Source of the DNA: an uncultured Enterobacteriaceae bacterium
Lineage (GTDB): Bacteria > Pseudomonadota > Gammaproteobacteria > Enterobacterales > Enterobacteriaceae
Assembly: GCA_936920625.1 (NCBI GenBank)
Contig: CAKZHC010000034.1
Span: 1 to 16,164, forward strand
Reading direction: 5' to 3'
DNA length: 16,164 nt
Shown here: one piece after another, positions 7,561-14,574 of the stretch
Layout of the letters: every line of letters starts with the position of its first letter
Numbering within the stretch: position 1 is the first letter of the stretch
Notes under the pieces: model-generated
What the model saw: the letters and a program-made list of their open reading frames with translations, nothing else
Databases searched by the model: none
What the model was told of the DNA's origin: nothing
Program-made: the position numbers and the translations under genes

Positions 7561-8112
7561 ATTTGCCCCACATATCTGATAGTGCACTTTATATTGAATA
7601 CTGCATTGTCCTGCTCTACAAGTATCAATCAATATATTTTGTTGTCCGGTTAAAAATCGTCATACTCCATCCGTATAGTAATGAACTATTTGTGCCCTAT
7701 GGCGGTAAACAAGCTGTGCCAAGATGTACGGTCTACTATAATTTTCTACTGCCAGGTTTTTACGGAAAAATTTACGTGTAAATTCGTTAAATGCTGATTA
7801 GCGGCTATGACCGCAATATTTATTGCAGCAGTAGTCCGCTCATTCTCTATCTGGCAAAAATACTTTCACAGCCCAGCCCGCTGACTGGCATGAATAGTAA
7901 TTAAGCCCCGATATGGCGCATTGACTCATATCACCGGATTGTAAAACCACTTCTGGCTGACTGCACAGTAAAAACAGGGAGACGTTAGGATAGATTAATT
8001 CACTCTCCTCAGGCGTGATAGAATGCTGGCCATTAAATGTTAATGGCGCTACAGCTTCGCCTCTGCGCAACTGATATTATCCCGCTTTGTTTGTTTTATT
8101 TAAGAGGATACT
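7561..8112. other. Intergenic region between divergent ydhL and gloA; no confident gene
   Basis: About 550 bases where E. coli carries nemR and nemA. No frame gives a recognisable protein. The longest open stretch is 7840-8070 on the minus strand (76 residues from a TTG start, four cysteines), which I cannot assign. It has only a GGGA as a possible ribosome site and may be a relic or chance. The gloA promoter should lie at the right end, but I see no clear hexamer pair. Confidence 0.55.
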
Positions 8113-8520
8113 ATGCGTTTACTTCATACTATGCTTCGTGTTGGTGATTTACAGCGTTCAATCGATTTTTATACCCGTGTACTGGGTATGCGCGTTCTTC
8201 GCCAGAGTGAAAATCCTGAGTATAAATATACCCTTGTTTTTGTTGGCTATAGCGACGAGAGCCAGGGCAGCGTGATTGAGCTCACCTATAACTGGGGAGT
8301 TGAGCACTATGACCTAGGTAACTCTTTTGGGCATATCGCCCTTGGCGTTGATGATGTGGCTGCCACCTGTGATCGCATTCGTCGCGATGGAGGCAACGTG
8401 ACGCGTGAGGCGGGCCCGGTCAAGGGTGGCTCCACGATCATTGCCTTTGTTGAAGACCCCGATGGCTATAAAATCGAACTGATCGAAAACAATAACGCGC
8501 CTAGTGGCTCTGGTCATTGA
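8113..8520 (+). CDS. gloA: Lactoylglutathione lyase (glyoxalase I)
   Basis: A cytoplasmic metalloenzyme that converts the hemithioacetal of methylglyoxal and glutathione to S-lactoylglutathione. At 135 residues it matches the E. coli length. The four metal ligands of the family are in register: His5, Glu56, His74 and Glu122. Typical segments are RVGDLQRSIDFYTRVLGM, VIELTYNWGV, FGHIALGVDD and EDPDGYKIELIE. The Ni/Co-type short form is expected, as in E. coli. The ATG follows AGAGGA closely. It lies 99 bases upstream of rnt on the same strand, as in E. coli; the usual upstream gene nemA is missing. Confidence 0.97.
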   Translation: MRLLHTMLRVGDLQRSIDFYTRVLGMRVLRQSENPEYKYTLVFVGYSDESQGSVIELTYNWGVEHYDLGNSFGHIALGVDDVAATCDRIRRDGGNVTREAGPVKGGSTIIAFVEDPDGYKIELIENNNAPSGSGH

Positions 8521-8580
8521 TCCCACTTAAGATCAACCCTGAATCCCATTACTCTGACTGCTGCATCCATTGACTAGATT

Positions 8581-8589
8581 TGCGATAAT
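8581..8589 (+). promoter_or_regulatory. Possible extended -10 promoter for rnt
   Basis: TGCGATAAT (8581-8589) fits an extended -10 element (TGn followed by GATAAT), 30 bases before the rnt start. No good -35 lies at 17 bases; TTGACT at 8570-8575 is too close. rnt could also be served by read-through from gloA. Confidence 0.35.
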
Positions 8590-8619
8590 GCATACTGTTT
8601 TTTACTGCCTGAGCGACTA

Positions 8620-9273
8620 ATGCCTGAAAACCATAACCTCAATAATCTCGCCAGCCGCTTTCGCGGCTTTTACCCTGTCGTGATTGATGTTGAAACCTCT
8701 GGTTTTGACGCTAAAACTAATGCACTGCTGGAAATAGCAGCGGTAACGCTAAAAATGACACCTGACGGTTGGCTGGAACAGGACCAGATACTACATTTTC
8801 ATGTAGAACCTTTTGAAGGTGCAGTGCTACAAACTGAGGCACTGAGTTTTAATGGCATTGATCCTTATAGCCCGCTGCGCGATGCCAGAAACGAACGTCA
8901 GGTATTACAAACCATCTTCAAAACTATCAGTAAGGGGATGAAAGACTTTGGCTGTCAACGGGCGATCGTTGCTGCTCACAATGCCACCTTTGATCACACT
9001 TTCATCATGACCGCTGCTGAACGCGCGGGATTAAAGCGTAATCCATTCCACCCCTTCGCCACACTCGATACTGCCGCTTTGAGCGCTCTGGTACTCGGTC
9101 AGACCGTTCTGGCCCGCGCCTGTAGGGCGGCCGGTTTTGAATTTGACCAACAACAGGCTCATTCGGCCCACTACGACGCTTCACAAACGGCCAGGCTGTT
9201 TTGTGAACTGGTGAATCGTTGGAAACGTCTTGGGGGATGGCCTCCTGGCAGCCCCTATATAATGCCCGGATGA
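8620..9273 (+). CDS. rnt: Ribonuclease T
   Basis: A cytoplasmic 3'-5' exoribonuclease of the DEDDh family. It trims the 3' ends of tRNA (CCA end turnover) and of small stable RNAs and 23S rRNA, and also acts on DNA. It has 217 residues (E. coli 215). All catalytic residues are in place: Asp23 and Glu25 in VIDVETSG, Asp125 in HNATFDH, and His181 with Asp186 in AHSAHYD. Basic residues such as KRNPFHPF are also kept. The last ten or so residues differ from E. coli (PPGSPYIMPG), which is minor. The ribosome site is weak (GAG about eight bases upstream). In E. coli lhr, a large helicase gene, follows directly; here the next gene is grxD after 64 bases. Confidence 0.96.
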   Translation: MPENHNLNNLASRFRGFYPVVIDVETSGFDAKTNALLEIAAVTLKMTPDGWLEQDQILHFHVEPFEGAVLQTEALSFNGIDPYSPLRDARNERQVLQTIFKTISKGMKDFGCQRAIVAAHNATFDHTFIMTAAERAGLKRNPFHPFATLDTAALSALVLGQTVLARACRAAGFEFDQQQAHSAHYDASQTARLFCELVNRWKRLGGWPPGSPYIMPG

Positions 9274-9337
9274 GATAACATCTGCTGTCTGATCAAAAAC
9301 TCAGAAACGGTAAAAACGACAAAATAATTCAGGCATG

Positions 9338-9682
9338 TCACTCTGCCTGTTTATGTTTTTCTGCTACTTGTGTAATTAACTGTTGAAGTTCTCCGCACTG
9401 ATACATCTCCAGTATGATATCGCAACCACCAATAAGCTCACCTTCTACCCAAAGCTGCGGGAAAGTAGGCCAGTCAGAATATTTTGGCAATTCTGCACGA
9501 ATATCAGTATGTTGCAAAATATCTACAAAAGCAAAACGCTGGCCACAGGCAGATAACGCCTGCACCGCCTGAGCCGAAAAACCACAACTGGGTAGCTTCG
9601 GTGAGCCCTTCATATAAAGCAGGATCGGATTTTCTGCAATCTGACGCTCAATTTTTTCTACTGCACTCTCTACTGCACTCAT
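9338..9682 (-). CDS. grxD: Monothiol glutaredoxin 4
   Basis: A cytoplasmic CGFS-type glutaredoxin that binds and transfers [2Fe-2S] clusters with glutathione and BolA-type partners. It has 114 residues (E. coli 115). The active-site motif CGFS is at residues 33-36 within KGSPKLPSCGFSAQAVQAL. The glutathione and cluster pocket segments WPTFPQLWV and GGCDI are present. The start is supported by AGGAAGG five bases before ATG. The N-terminus carries a repeated SAVESAVE (residues 2-9) produced by a 12-bp tandem duplication; E. coli has only MSTTIEKI here, so four residues are extra, while the C-terminal tail is shorter. It is convergent with rnt. Confidence 0.96.
   Translation of the reverse strand: MSAVESAVEKIERQIAENPILLYMKGSPKLPSCGFSAQAVQALSACGQRFAFVDILQHTDIRAELPKYSDWPTFPQLWVEGELIGGCDIILEMYQCGELQQLITQVAEKHKQAE
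9656..9679 (-). repeat. 12-bp tandem duplication in the 5' end of grxD
   Basis: Read on the minus strand, AGTGCAGTAGAG (9679-9668) is followed directly by AGTGCAGTAGAA (9667-9656); 11 of 12 bases are identical. It keeps the frame and encodes SAVE twice just after the start Met. Confidence 0.85.
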
Positions 9683-9826
9683 AGTTACCTTCCTTTAAAA
9701 GCATGACTGAATTGTCTGCATATTGTAACGGCTGTCAGGCAAGGATGAAATGAGGTGGAGGTTTCTAATTACTTTATTCTGCATCCATCTGTAGTTTTAT
9801 CAGTAACAGTGGCTGACTTCTGAACA

Positions 9827-10050
9827 ATGTCTGGCGTCTGGTGCAGATTAAACAGCACAACTCCTATCATGCTCTGCTTCATTGCACTATGCGGGATATT
9901 GCAAGCCAGGCAAACACTGCCAGCTGATAACCTGTCAGATTTTCTGATGCCACGGAATATCCGTTTACACTTCAGACCATTACAGGGACTGCCGTTATTG
10001 CCGCTTCGGGCATCACCAGACTGGCTCATCAACTGTTCGCAGACAGCTAA
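9827..10050 (+). pseudogene. punC: Decayed 3' remnant resembling punC (ydhC), MFS transporter
   Basis: This short stretch looks like the frame-broken end of PunC (YdhC), a Bcr/CflA-type purine nucleoside transporter. Translated from 9830 it reads SGVWCRLNSTTPIMLCFIA. This lines up without gaps with E. coli TGRAAALQNTLQLGLCFLA as I recall it: 7 of 19 identical and several conservative changes. Further on, a second frame gives TGTAVIAASG, which resembles the last helix of the protein (STVVLVALG), and a stop at 10048-10050. In E. coli punC lies directly upstream of cfa on the same strand, exactly the position here. Most of the gene is gone. The match is short and recalled from memory, so this is a plausible rather than firm call; chance open frame is the alternative. 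Confidence 0.4.
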
Positions 10051-10427
10051 TAATTTATTACACCAGCGACTATTTTCTTGTCTAAGATTAATTTAGTGCT
10101 GGAATGTGCTGTAACAATTATTTATAGCCAGATATATGCTAGACTGATGATGATTTCTATTGATTTAATTGGTACTAAAATAACAGAAAATAGAATTATA
10201 TTATTTGTTATCGGAAAAATAATTAGAATAAGATAATACGTGATTAGATAAATTTTATTAAATATTTCAGGATTGTTGCATAACTCAATTCAATGTAGCA
10301 TCCGTTATATATTCCCCATGGTATATCAGATATTAATTATATTTAAACAGGGAACATACAATCGGTATTCTGTTGTCATTTGAAAAACAGATAACTTAGG
10401 TTTTAATCATAGGGTAATGGAGAAACT
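10051..10427 (+). other. AT-rich leader and promoter region of cfa
   Basis: No coding sequence is visible. In E. coli cfa has a distal vegetative promoter giving a leader of about 200 bases, which is a target of small RNAs, and a proximal sigma-S promoter. The length and AT-richness here would allow the same layout. I could not pick a -35/-10 pair with confidence; TATATT at 10308-10313 is the best -10-like element but lacks a good -35. Confidence 0.45.
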
Positions 10428-11663
10428 ATGAGTTCATCATGTATAGAACAAATAAGCAGCCAGCACAATCAATGGTACAGAATTGTACATGAGTTGCTTA
10501 GCAAAGCTGACATCACAATCAATGGTTCCCGGCCATGGGATATTGAGATTAAACATCCCCGCTTATACAAGCATGTCATTCAGGAAGGGTCACTTGGTTT
10601 AGGCGAATCTTACATGGCTGGCTGGTGGGAGTGCGAGCGACCTGACATGTTTTTCCATCGCGTGCTTAAAGTTCACCTCGACAAACAATTACCCCGCCAC
10701 TTTCGCGATATATTACGCGTTATTAGTGCGCGGCTTATCAATTTTCAATCGCGCCGGCGCGCATGGATTGTGGGCAAAAAGCATTACGATTTAGGGAATG
10801 ACCTTTTTAAACTAATGCTCGACCCATATATGCAGTACTCCTGTGGTTACTGGAAAAACGCCAGAAATCTGGAACAGGCCCAGTATAATAAGCTAAGAAT
10901 GATTTGTGAAAAGTTACAACTAAAGCCCGGTATGCATCTGCTGGATATTGGCTGCGGCTGGGGCGGACTGGTGGAATTTGCCGCCAGACATTATGGCGTC
11001 AAAGTAACAGGGATCACTACTTCGACTGAACAGCAACAGCTGGCGCTGCAGCGCTGCCAGAATCTCGATGTTGATATCGTACTTCAGGATTACCGTGATC
11101 TGAATCAGCAATTTGATCGCATCGTTTCAGTAGGCATGTTCGAACATGTCGGCCCTAAAAATTATCCGGTTTTCTTCAAAACAATTGAACGAAATCTGAA
11201 GCCAGCCGGTATTTTTCTGCTGCATACTATCGGTTCTAATAAAACAGACGCAAATGTTGACCCCTGGATCAATAAATACATTTTCCCGAATGGCTGTCTG
11301 CCTTCAGTGCGCCATATTGCAAATGCGGCTGAACCCTACTTTATAATGGAAGACTGGCACAACTTCGGCTCCGATTATGATCTGACATTAATGGCCTGGA
11401 ACCAGCGTTTTCTGGAAACATGGCCACTGCTCGAGCAGAAATATGGCCAGCATTTTAAACGTATGTTTACTTATTATCTCACCTGTTGTGCTGGCGCATT
11501 TCGCGCGCGTGATTTACAGCTATGGCAGATCGTTTTCACTCGTGGTATAAGAGGGTGGCCTGAAAATAGCCCGCTAAACAAACCGGAACCATCCCATGAA
11601 CAGCGTAATCGCCACATGATTAAGGTTATTTTGATGGTGCCGTTGACACGAATGAAAAAATAA
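10428..11663 (+). CDS. cfa: Cyclopropane-fatty-acyl-phospholipid synthase, with frameshifted C-terminus
   Basis: A membrane-associated enzyme that transfers a methylene group from S-adenosylmethionine to unsaturated acyl chains of phospholipids, usually on entry to stationary phase. The protein matches E. coli Cfa (382 residues) from residue 1 to 374. The SAM-binding LDIGCGWGG is at 172-180. Active-site residues known in E. coli are in register: Cys139, Glu239, His266 and Tyr317. Odd feature: after Gly373-Ile374 the frame changes. Removing one A at 11549/11550 would give GIEGGLKIAR and a stop at 11575-11577, matching E. coli GVENGLRVAR and giving exactly 382 residues. As it stands the ORF runs on to 11663 (411 residues) with an unrelated basic tail. 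The catalytic core is untouched, so activity may persist. The gene converges on ribE. Confidence 0.95.
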   Translation: MSSSCIEQISSQHNQWYRIVHELLSKADITINGSRPWDIEIKHPRLYKHVIQEGSLGLGESYMAGWWECERPDMFFHRVLKVHLDKQLPRHFRDILRVISARLINFQSRRRAWIVGKKHYDLGNDLFKLMLDPYMQYSCGYWKNARNLEQAQYNKLRMICEKLQLKPGMHLLDIGCGWGGLVEFAARHYGVKVTGITTSTEQQQLALQRCQNLDVDIVLQDYRDLNQQFDRIVSVGMFEHVGPKNYPVFFKTIERNLKPAGIFLLHTIGSNKTDANVDPWINKYIFPNGCLPSVRHIANAAEPYFIMEDWHNFGSDYDLTLMAWNQRFLETWPLLEQKYGQHFKRMFTYYLTCCAGAFRARDLQLWQIVFTRGIRGWPENSPLNKPEPSHEQRNRHMIKVILMVPLTRMKK

Positions 11664-11669
11664 AACGTT

Positions 11670-11712
11670 ACGATCGGGGGTCTTCTTATGGCCCTGCGGT
11701 CGTGTTTTTTTC
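11670..11712 (+). terminator. Intrinsic terminator of cfa
   Basis: ACGATCG (11670-11676) pairs with CGGTCGT (11697-11703), with one G-T wobble. The stem can be extended by GGG with CCC (11692-11694), and eight T's follow at 11705-11712. The stem begins six bases after the current cfa stop. It overlaps the 3' end of ribE on the other strand, whose stop is at 11686-11688. Confidence 0.75.
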
Positions 11713-12318
11713 ACGCTGAACCAGCACTCTTTCAACTGTATCAACTATCGCCTGAGTCTGATAGTCGATCTCCAGATTGACATAATCCCCAAGACGTTTT
11801 GCGCCCAGTGTAGTCCGCTCCAGTGTCTCGGGAATCAGATGCACAGAGAATTTGTCCGATTCCACATCTCCCGTTGTGAGGCTAACGCCTTCTACCCCCA
11901 CAAAGCCCTTATGAAGAATGTATTTCATAAGGATTTCTTCATGCGGTGTAAGCCAAATTGTCCGGTTGTTTTCCGAATGCGTAATCATGCTGACCTCAGC
12001 TTTGGTCATAATATGACCTGACATCACATGCCCACCTATTTCATCACTAAATCTTGCGGCTCGTTCAACATTTATCTTATCACCCGGTTTGAGCATACCC
12101 AGATTGGTAATACGTAATGTCTCATGAATGAGATCGAAACTAACGCGATCCCCATCAATAGCCGTAACGGTCAGACAACAGCCGTTATGCGCCACAGAAG
12201 CACCCAGTTCAAGCCCCGTAAGTAATGCCTCCGGCATTCGGATAATATGAGTACGAAAACTGTCTTTTTCCTCCACAGACAGCAGTTCAGCAGTTCCCTG
12301 GACAATACCTGTAAACAT
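11686..12318 (-). CDS. ribE: Riboflavin synthase (alpha subunit)
   Basis: A cytoplasmic enzyme that dismutates two molecules of 6,7-dimethyl-8-ribityllumazine to riboflavin. It is also called ribC in E. coli. It has 210 residues (E. coli 213). Two homologous lumazine-binding domains follow each other, about 1-97 and 98-195. The first starts with MFTGIVQG and contains GASVAHNGCCLTV; the second contains FSDEIGGHVMSGHI and GVEGVSLT. The ATG at 12318 is chosen because MFTGIV is the near-invariant N-terminus and GGAG lies eight bases upstream; a longer open frame extends to 12453 without family similarity. I see no FMN riboswitch in the 220-base gap to mdtK. The last codons lie in the cfa terminator stem. 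Confidence 0.96.
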   Translation of the reverse strand: MFTGIVQGTAELLSVEEKDSFRTHIIRMPEALLTGLELGASVAHNGCCLTVTAIDGDRVSFDLIHETLRITNLGMLKPGDKINVERAARFSDEIGGHVMSGHIMTKAEVSMITHSENNRTIWLTPHEEILMKYILHKGFVGVEGVSLTTGDVESDKFSVHLIPETLERTTLGAKRLGDYVNLEIDYQTQAIVDTVERVLVQREKNTTAGP

Positions 12319-12538
12319 AGATCGACTCCGGCATGCAACATTATATCCTACTAGTCTGCCACTCTGCAGGAGACACGGCAAGCTGACAACTGCCTGTATT
12401 AAATGTGCTAACAAAAGATTTCTTAGCCGTGGCTGGTTGCTATTCGCAATCACGCTACTAAACTATGCGCCTGTCCTGCCTGAATATCAGCAGATAGAAG
12501 CAAAGTGCCTAAAAACAAAACTCTGAGCGGGAGTCTGC

Positions 12539-13912
12539 ATGCAGAAATATTTAACGGAAGCGCACCAGCTATTAGCATTAGCTATTCCCGTCATCCTGGC
12601 CCAGGCAGCTCAAACAGGTATGGGATTTGTTGATGCCACTATGGTGGGATCATACAGTGCTGTTGATATGGCCGCTGTTACAGTAGGCACTTCAATCTGG
12701 CTACCGATAATTTTGTTTGGTCATGGTCTGTTACTCGCTCTGACACCAGTTATCGCTCAACTCAACGGGGCTGGTCAGCGTCATCAAATCGGTCATCAGG
12801 TTCATCAGGGCTACTGGCTAGCTGGTATGATCTCGATTGTGGTAATGGCCTTGTTATTTACGATCGGAGTGATGATCAGCAGAGTGCATAATATTGATAC
12901 CACGCTGGCCGAAAAAGTCGGGCGGTTTTTACATGCTCTGCTGTGGGGCGCTCCGGGCTATCTTTTCTTTCAGGTAAACCGCTGTCAGTGTGAAGGGCTG
13001 TCTAAAACGAAACCTGGTATGGTTGTAGGTTTCCTCGGTTTACTGGTAGTCATCCCGGTCAATTATCTCTTTATTTATGGAAAACTGGGCATGCCTGAGC
13101 TGGGTGGGGTGGGATGTGGCATTGCCACCGCACTAGCCTATTGGGTAATGTTTTTTGCATTACAGGCATTTTGCCGGCACGCCGTTTTTCTGAATGATAT
13201 TCGCCATGCCAAAGCTTCAGCAAACCCTGATCTGGCTACACTACGCCTCCTGGCAGCACTCGGTTTGCCCGTGGCGCTCGCGCTATTTTTTGAGATAACA
13301 TTATTTGCCATTATCTCACTGCTTCTCATTCCGCTAGGCATAGTTAATGTTGACGGTCATCAGATAGCACTCAATTTCAGTTCTCTGATGTTCGTACTGC
13401 CATTCTCGATAAGTACGGCAGCCACAATCCGTGTCGGTTACCGGTTAGGTCAGGGATCTGTCGCAGATGCTGCTGTTGCGGCATGGGCAGCACAAGGGGT
13501 CGGGGTCATAATTGCCTGCTGTACGGCTCTCTTTACTATCCTTTTCCGCAAAGAGATCGCGCTGCTTTACAATGATAACCCGGCCATTGTCGCGCTCGCT
13601 GCCAGCCTGATGCTGCTGGCAGCGCTCTTCCAGCTTTCAGATGCAATACAAGTGATTGGTAACGGCATACTCAGGGGCTATAAAGATACCCACGCTATTT
13701 TTTATATTACCCTGACATCTTACTGGATTCTGGGTTTTCCCTGTGGCTATATTCTGGCTCTGACTGACTGGGTTGTTGCTCCTATGGGGCCAGCTGGTTT
13801 CTGGACGGGTTTCATCGTTGGCCTGACTACCTGTGCGGCCCTGATGATTTTACGAATCCGTCACATACAGCATCGCTCCCCCGAACATATCCTGCGTCGT
13901 ACCTCTCGTTAA
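12539..13912 (+). CDS. mdtK: Multidrug efflux pump MdtK (MATE family)
   Basis: An inner-membrane cation-coupled exporter of the MATE/NorM family, known for extruding fluoroquinolones and other organic cations. At 457 residues it has the same length as E. coli MdtK (YdhE). Twelve hydrophobic segments in two halves are evident. Conserved stretches include LALAIPVILAQ, GTSIWLPIILFGHGLLLALT, WGAPGYLFFQVNRCQCEGL, QIALNFSSLMFVLPFSIS, TIRVGYRLGQG and GNGILRGYKDT. The start ATG is preceded by GGGAG with six bases between. It is divergent from ribE across 220 bases, as in E. coli. No terminator with a T-run is visible in the 235 bases before the tRNA gene. Confidence 0.97.
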   Translation: MQKYLTEAHQLLALAIPVILAQAAQTGMGFVDATMVGSYSAVDMAAVTVGTSIWLPIILFGHGLLLALTPVIAQLNGAGQRHQIGHQVHQGYWLAGMISIVVMALLFTIGVMISRVHNIDTTLAEKVGRFLHALLWGAPGYLFFQVNRCQCEGLSKTKPGMVVGFLGLLVVIPVNYLFIYGKLGMPELGGVGCGIATALAYWVMFFALQAFCRHAVFLNDIRHAKASANPDLATLRLLAALGLPVALALFFEITLFAIISLLLIPLGIVNVDGHQIALNFSSLMFVLPFSISTAATIRVGYRLGQGSVADAAVAAWAAQGVGVIIACCTALFTILFRKEIALLYNDNPAIVALAASLMLLAALFQLSDAIQVIGNGILRGYKDTHAIFYITLTSYWILGFPCGYILALTDWVVAPMGPAGFWTGFIVGLTTCAALMILRIRHIQHRSPEHILRRTSR

Positions 13913-14147
13913 AGGCGTTCTGGCAGTGATTAGAAATTCCACATGTTGTCTATAAGCCGAGCAGTTACATGGAAAATTATTGCTTTCCGCTTGCTAGTTG
14001 TGCGTCCTGTCGCTAATATTCTCTTCCGCCATTTCCGCAAGGTTGGTGAGCGTGTTTTGATATAACATAGCGTAATCAAACCACTTACGTCATGTCTGAG
14101 TAAATTATCACTCCCCATGACGTCAGCCTAAGACAAAATCTGGCAGT

Positions 14148-14224
14148 GCGTCCGTAGCTCAGTTGGTTAGAGTACCACCTTGACATGGTGGGGGTCGGTG
14201 GTTCGAGCCCACTCGGACGCACCA
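14148..14224 (+). tRNA. tRNA-Val (anticodon GAC)
   Basis: A 77-base cloverleaf with encoded CCA. The acceptor stem GCGTCCG pairs with CGGACGC, the anticodon stem CCACC with GGTGG around the loop TTGACAT (anticodon GAC at 14182-14184), and the T arm GTGG/CCAC holds TTCGAGC. It is nearly identical to E. coli valV/valW, with two differences: the D-stem closing position is T (G-U wobble) instead of C, and one T-loop base is C. E. coli has two tandem copies here; only one is present. A short T-run (14225-14229) follows directly. Confidence 0.98.
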
Positions 14225-14574
14225 TTTTTGCCGGTATCCCGCAACGCGGCTTGTTTTATCTCCTTCCCTCAAACAAGCAATTGAAGAGTCATAAGTCTCT
14301 TTTTTTAATTGGTATTCACCCCTCTGACGTCTATACTATGCGATGTTGTAGTCAGCATTGCAGCGGCATCGGAATTTGTAGCTCCAGATTCCCATTGCAC
14401 GCGGCAACCCTCTGTTCACTGCAATTTGTTACTGCTTCTTACGGTCCAGCTGGTCCCCCAACAATCTGTTTACATTACTGGATGCTGCGCCACGCTAATA
14501 GCTATATTTCTTCTTCAGCCACCTGCCGGAGAAATCTGTTTATGTTATCCGTCAAAACTTACAGAAAACCTGTC
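14225..14574 (+). other. Leader and promoter region of pykF
   Basis: About 350 bases between tRNA-Val and pykF. An open frame runs through it in phase with pykF, even from inside the tRNA, but it shows no similarity to a protein and is rejected as coding apart from a possible short N-terminal extension of pykF from 14542. The middle is pyrimidine-rich. In E. coli Cra represses pykF; I do not see a convincing Cra site here. A weak CCGC/GCGG hairpin near 14238-14250, followed by TTGTTTT, might end the tRNA transcript. Confidence 0.45.

Noticed and set aside
7561..7632. Longer ydhL start at 7632
   Set aside because: The GTG at 7560 gives exactly the family length and N-terminus; the extension is unlike any DUF1289 protein I know.
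7660..7760. Possible remnant of the NemA C-terminus on the plus strand (a YGG with nearby P, E, F and TxY residues)
   Set aside because: The match needs several gaps and rests on few residues; synteny alone is not enough to call it.
9769..10032. Minus-strand 87-residue open frame in the grxD-cfa gap
   Set aside because: No recognisable similarity or ribosome site, and it overlaps the better supported plus-strand punC-like remnant.
12319..12453. N-terminal extension of ribE to 12453
   Set aside because: Riboflavin synthase begins MFTGIV in nearly all homologues, and a good ribosome site precedes that ATG; the upstream residues have no family counterpart.
12319..12538. FMN riboswitch for ribE
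   Set aside because: None of the conserved RFN element segments is visible; in E. coli the riboswitch belongs to ribB, not to this gene.
14185..14574. Open frame in phase with pykF starting inside the tRNA gene, which would give a 600-residue protein
   Set aside because: It overlaps tRNA-Val, and the extra 130 residues have no protein-like similarity; pyruvate kinase I is 470 residues from 14575. Only a short extension from 14542 is worth keeping as an alternative.
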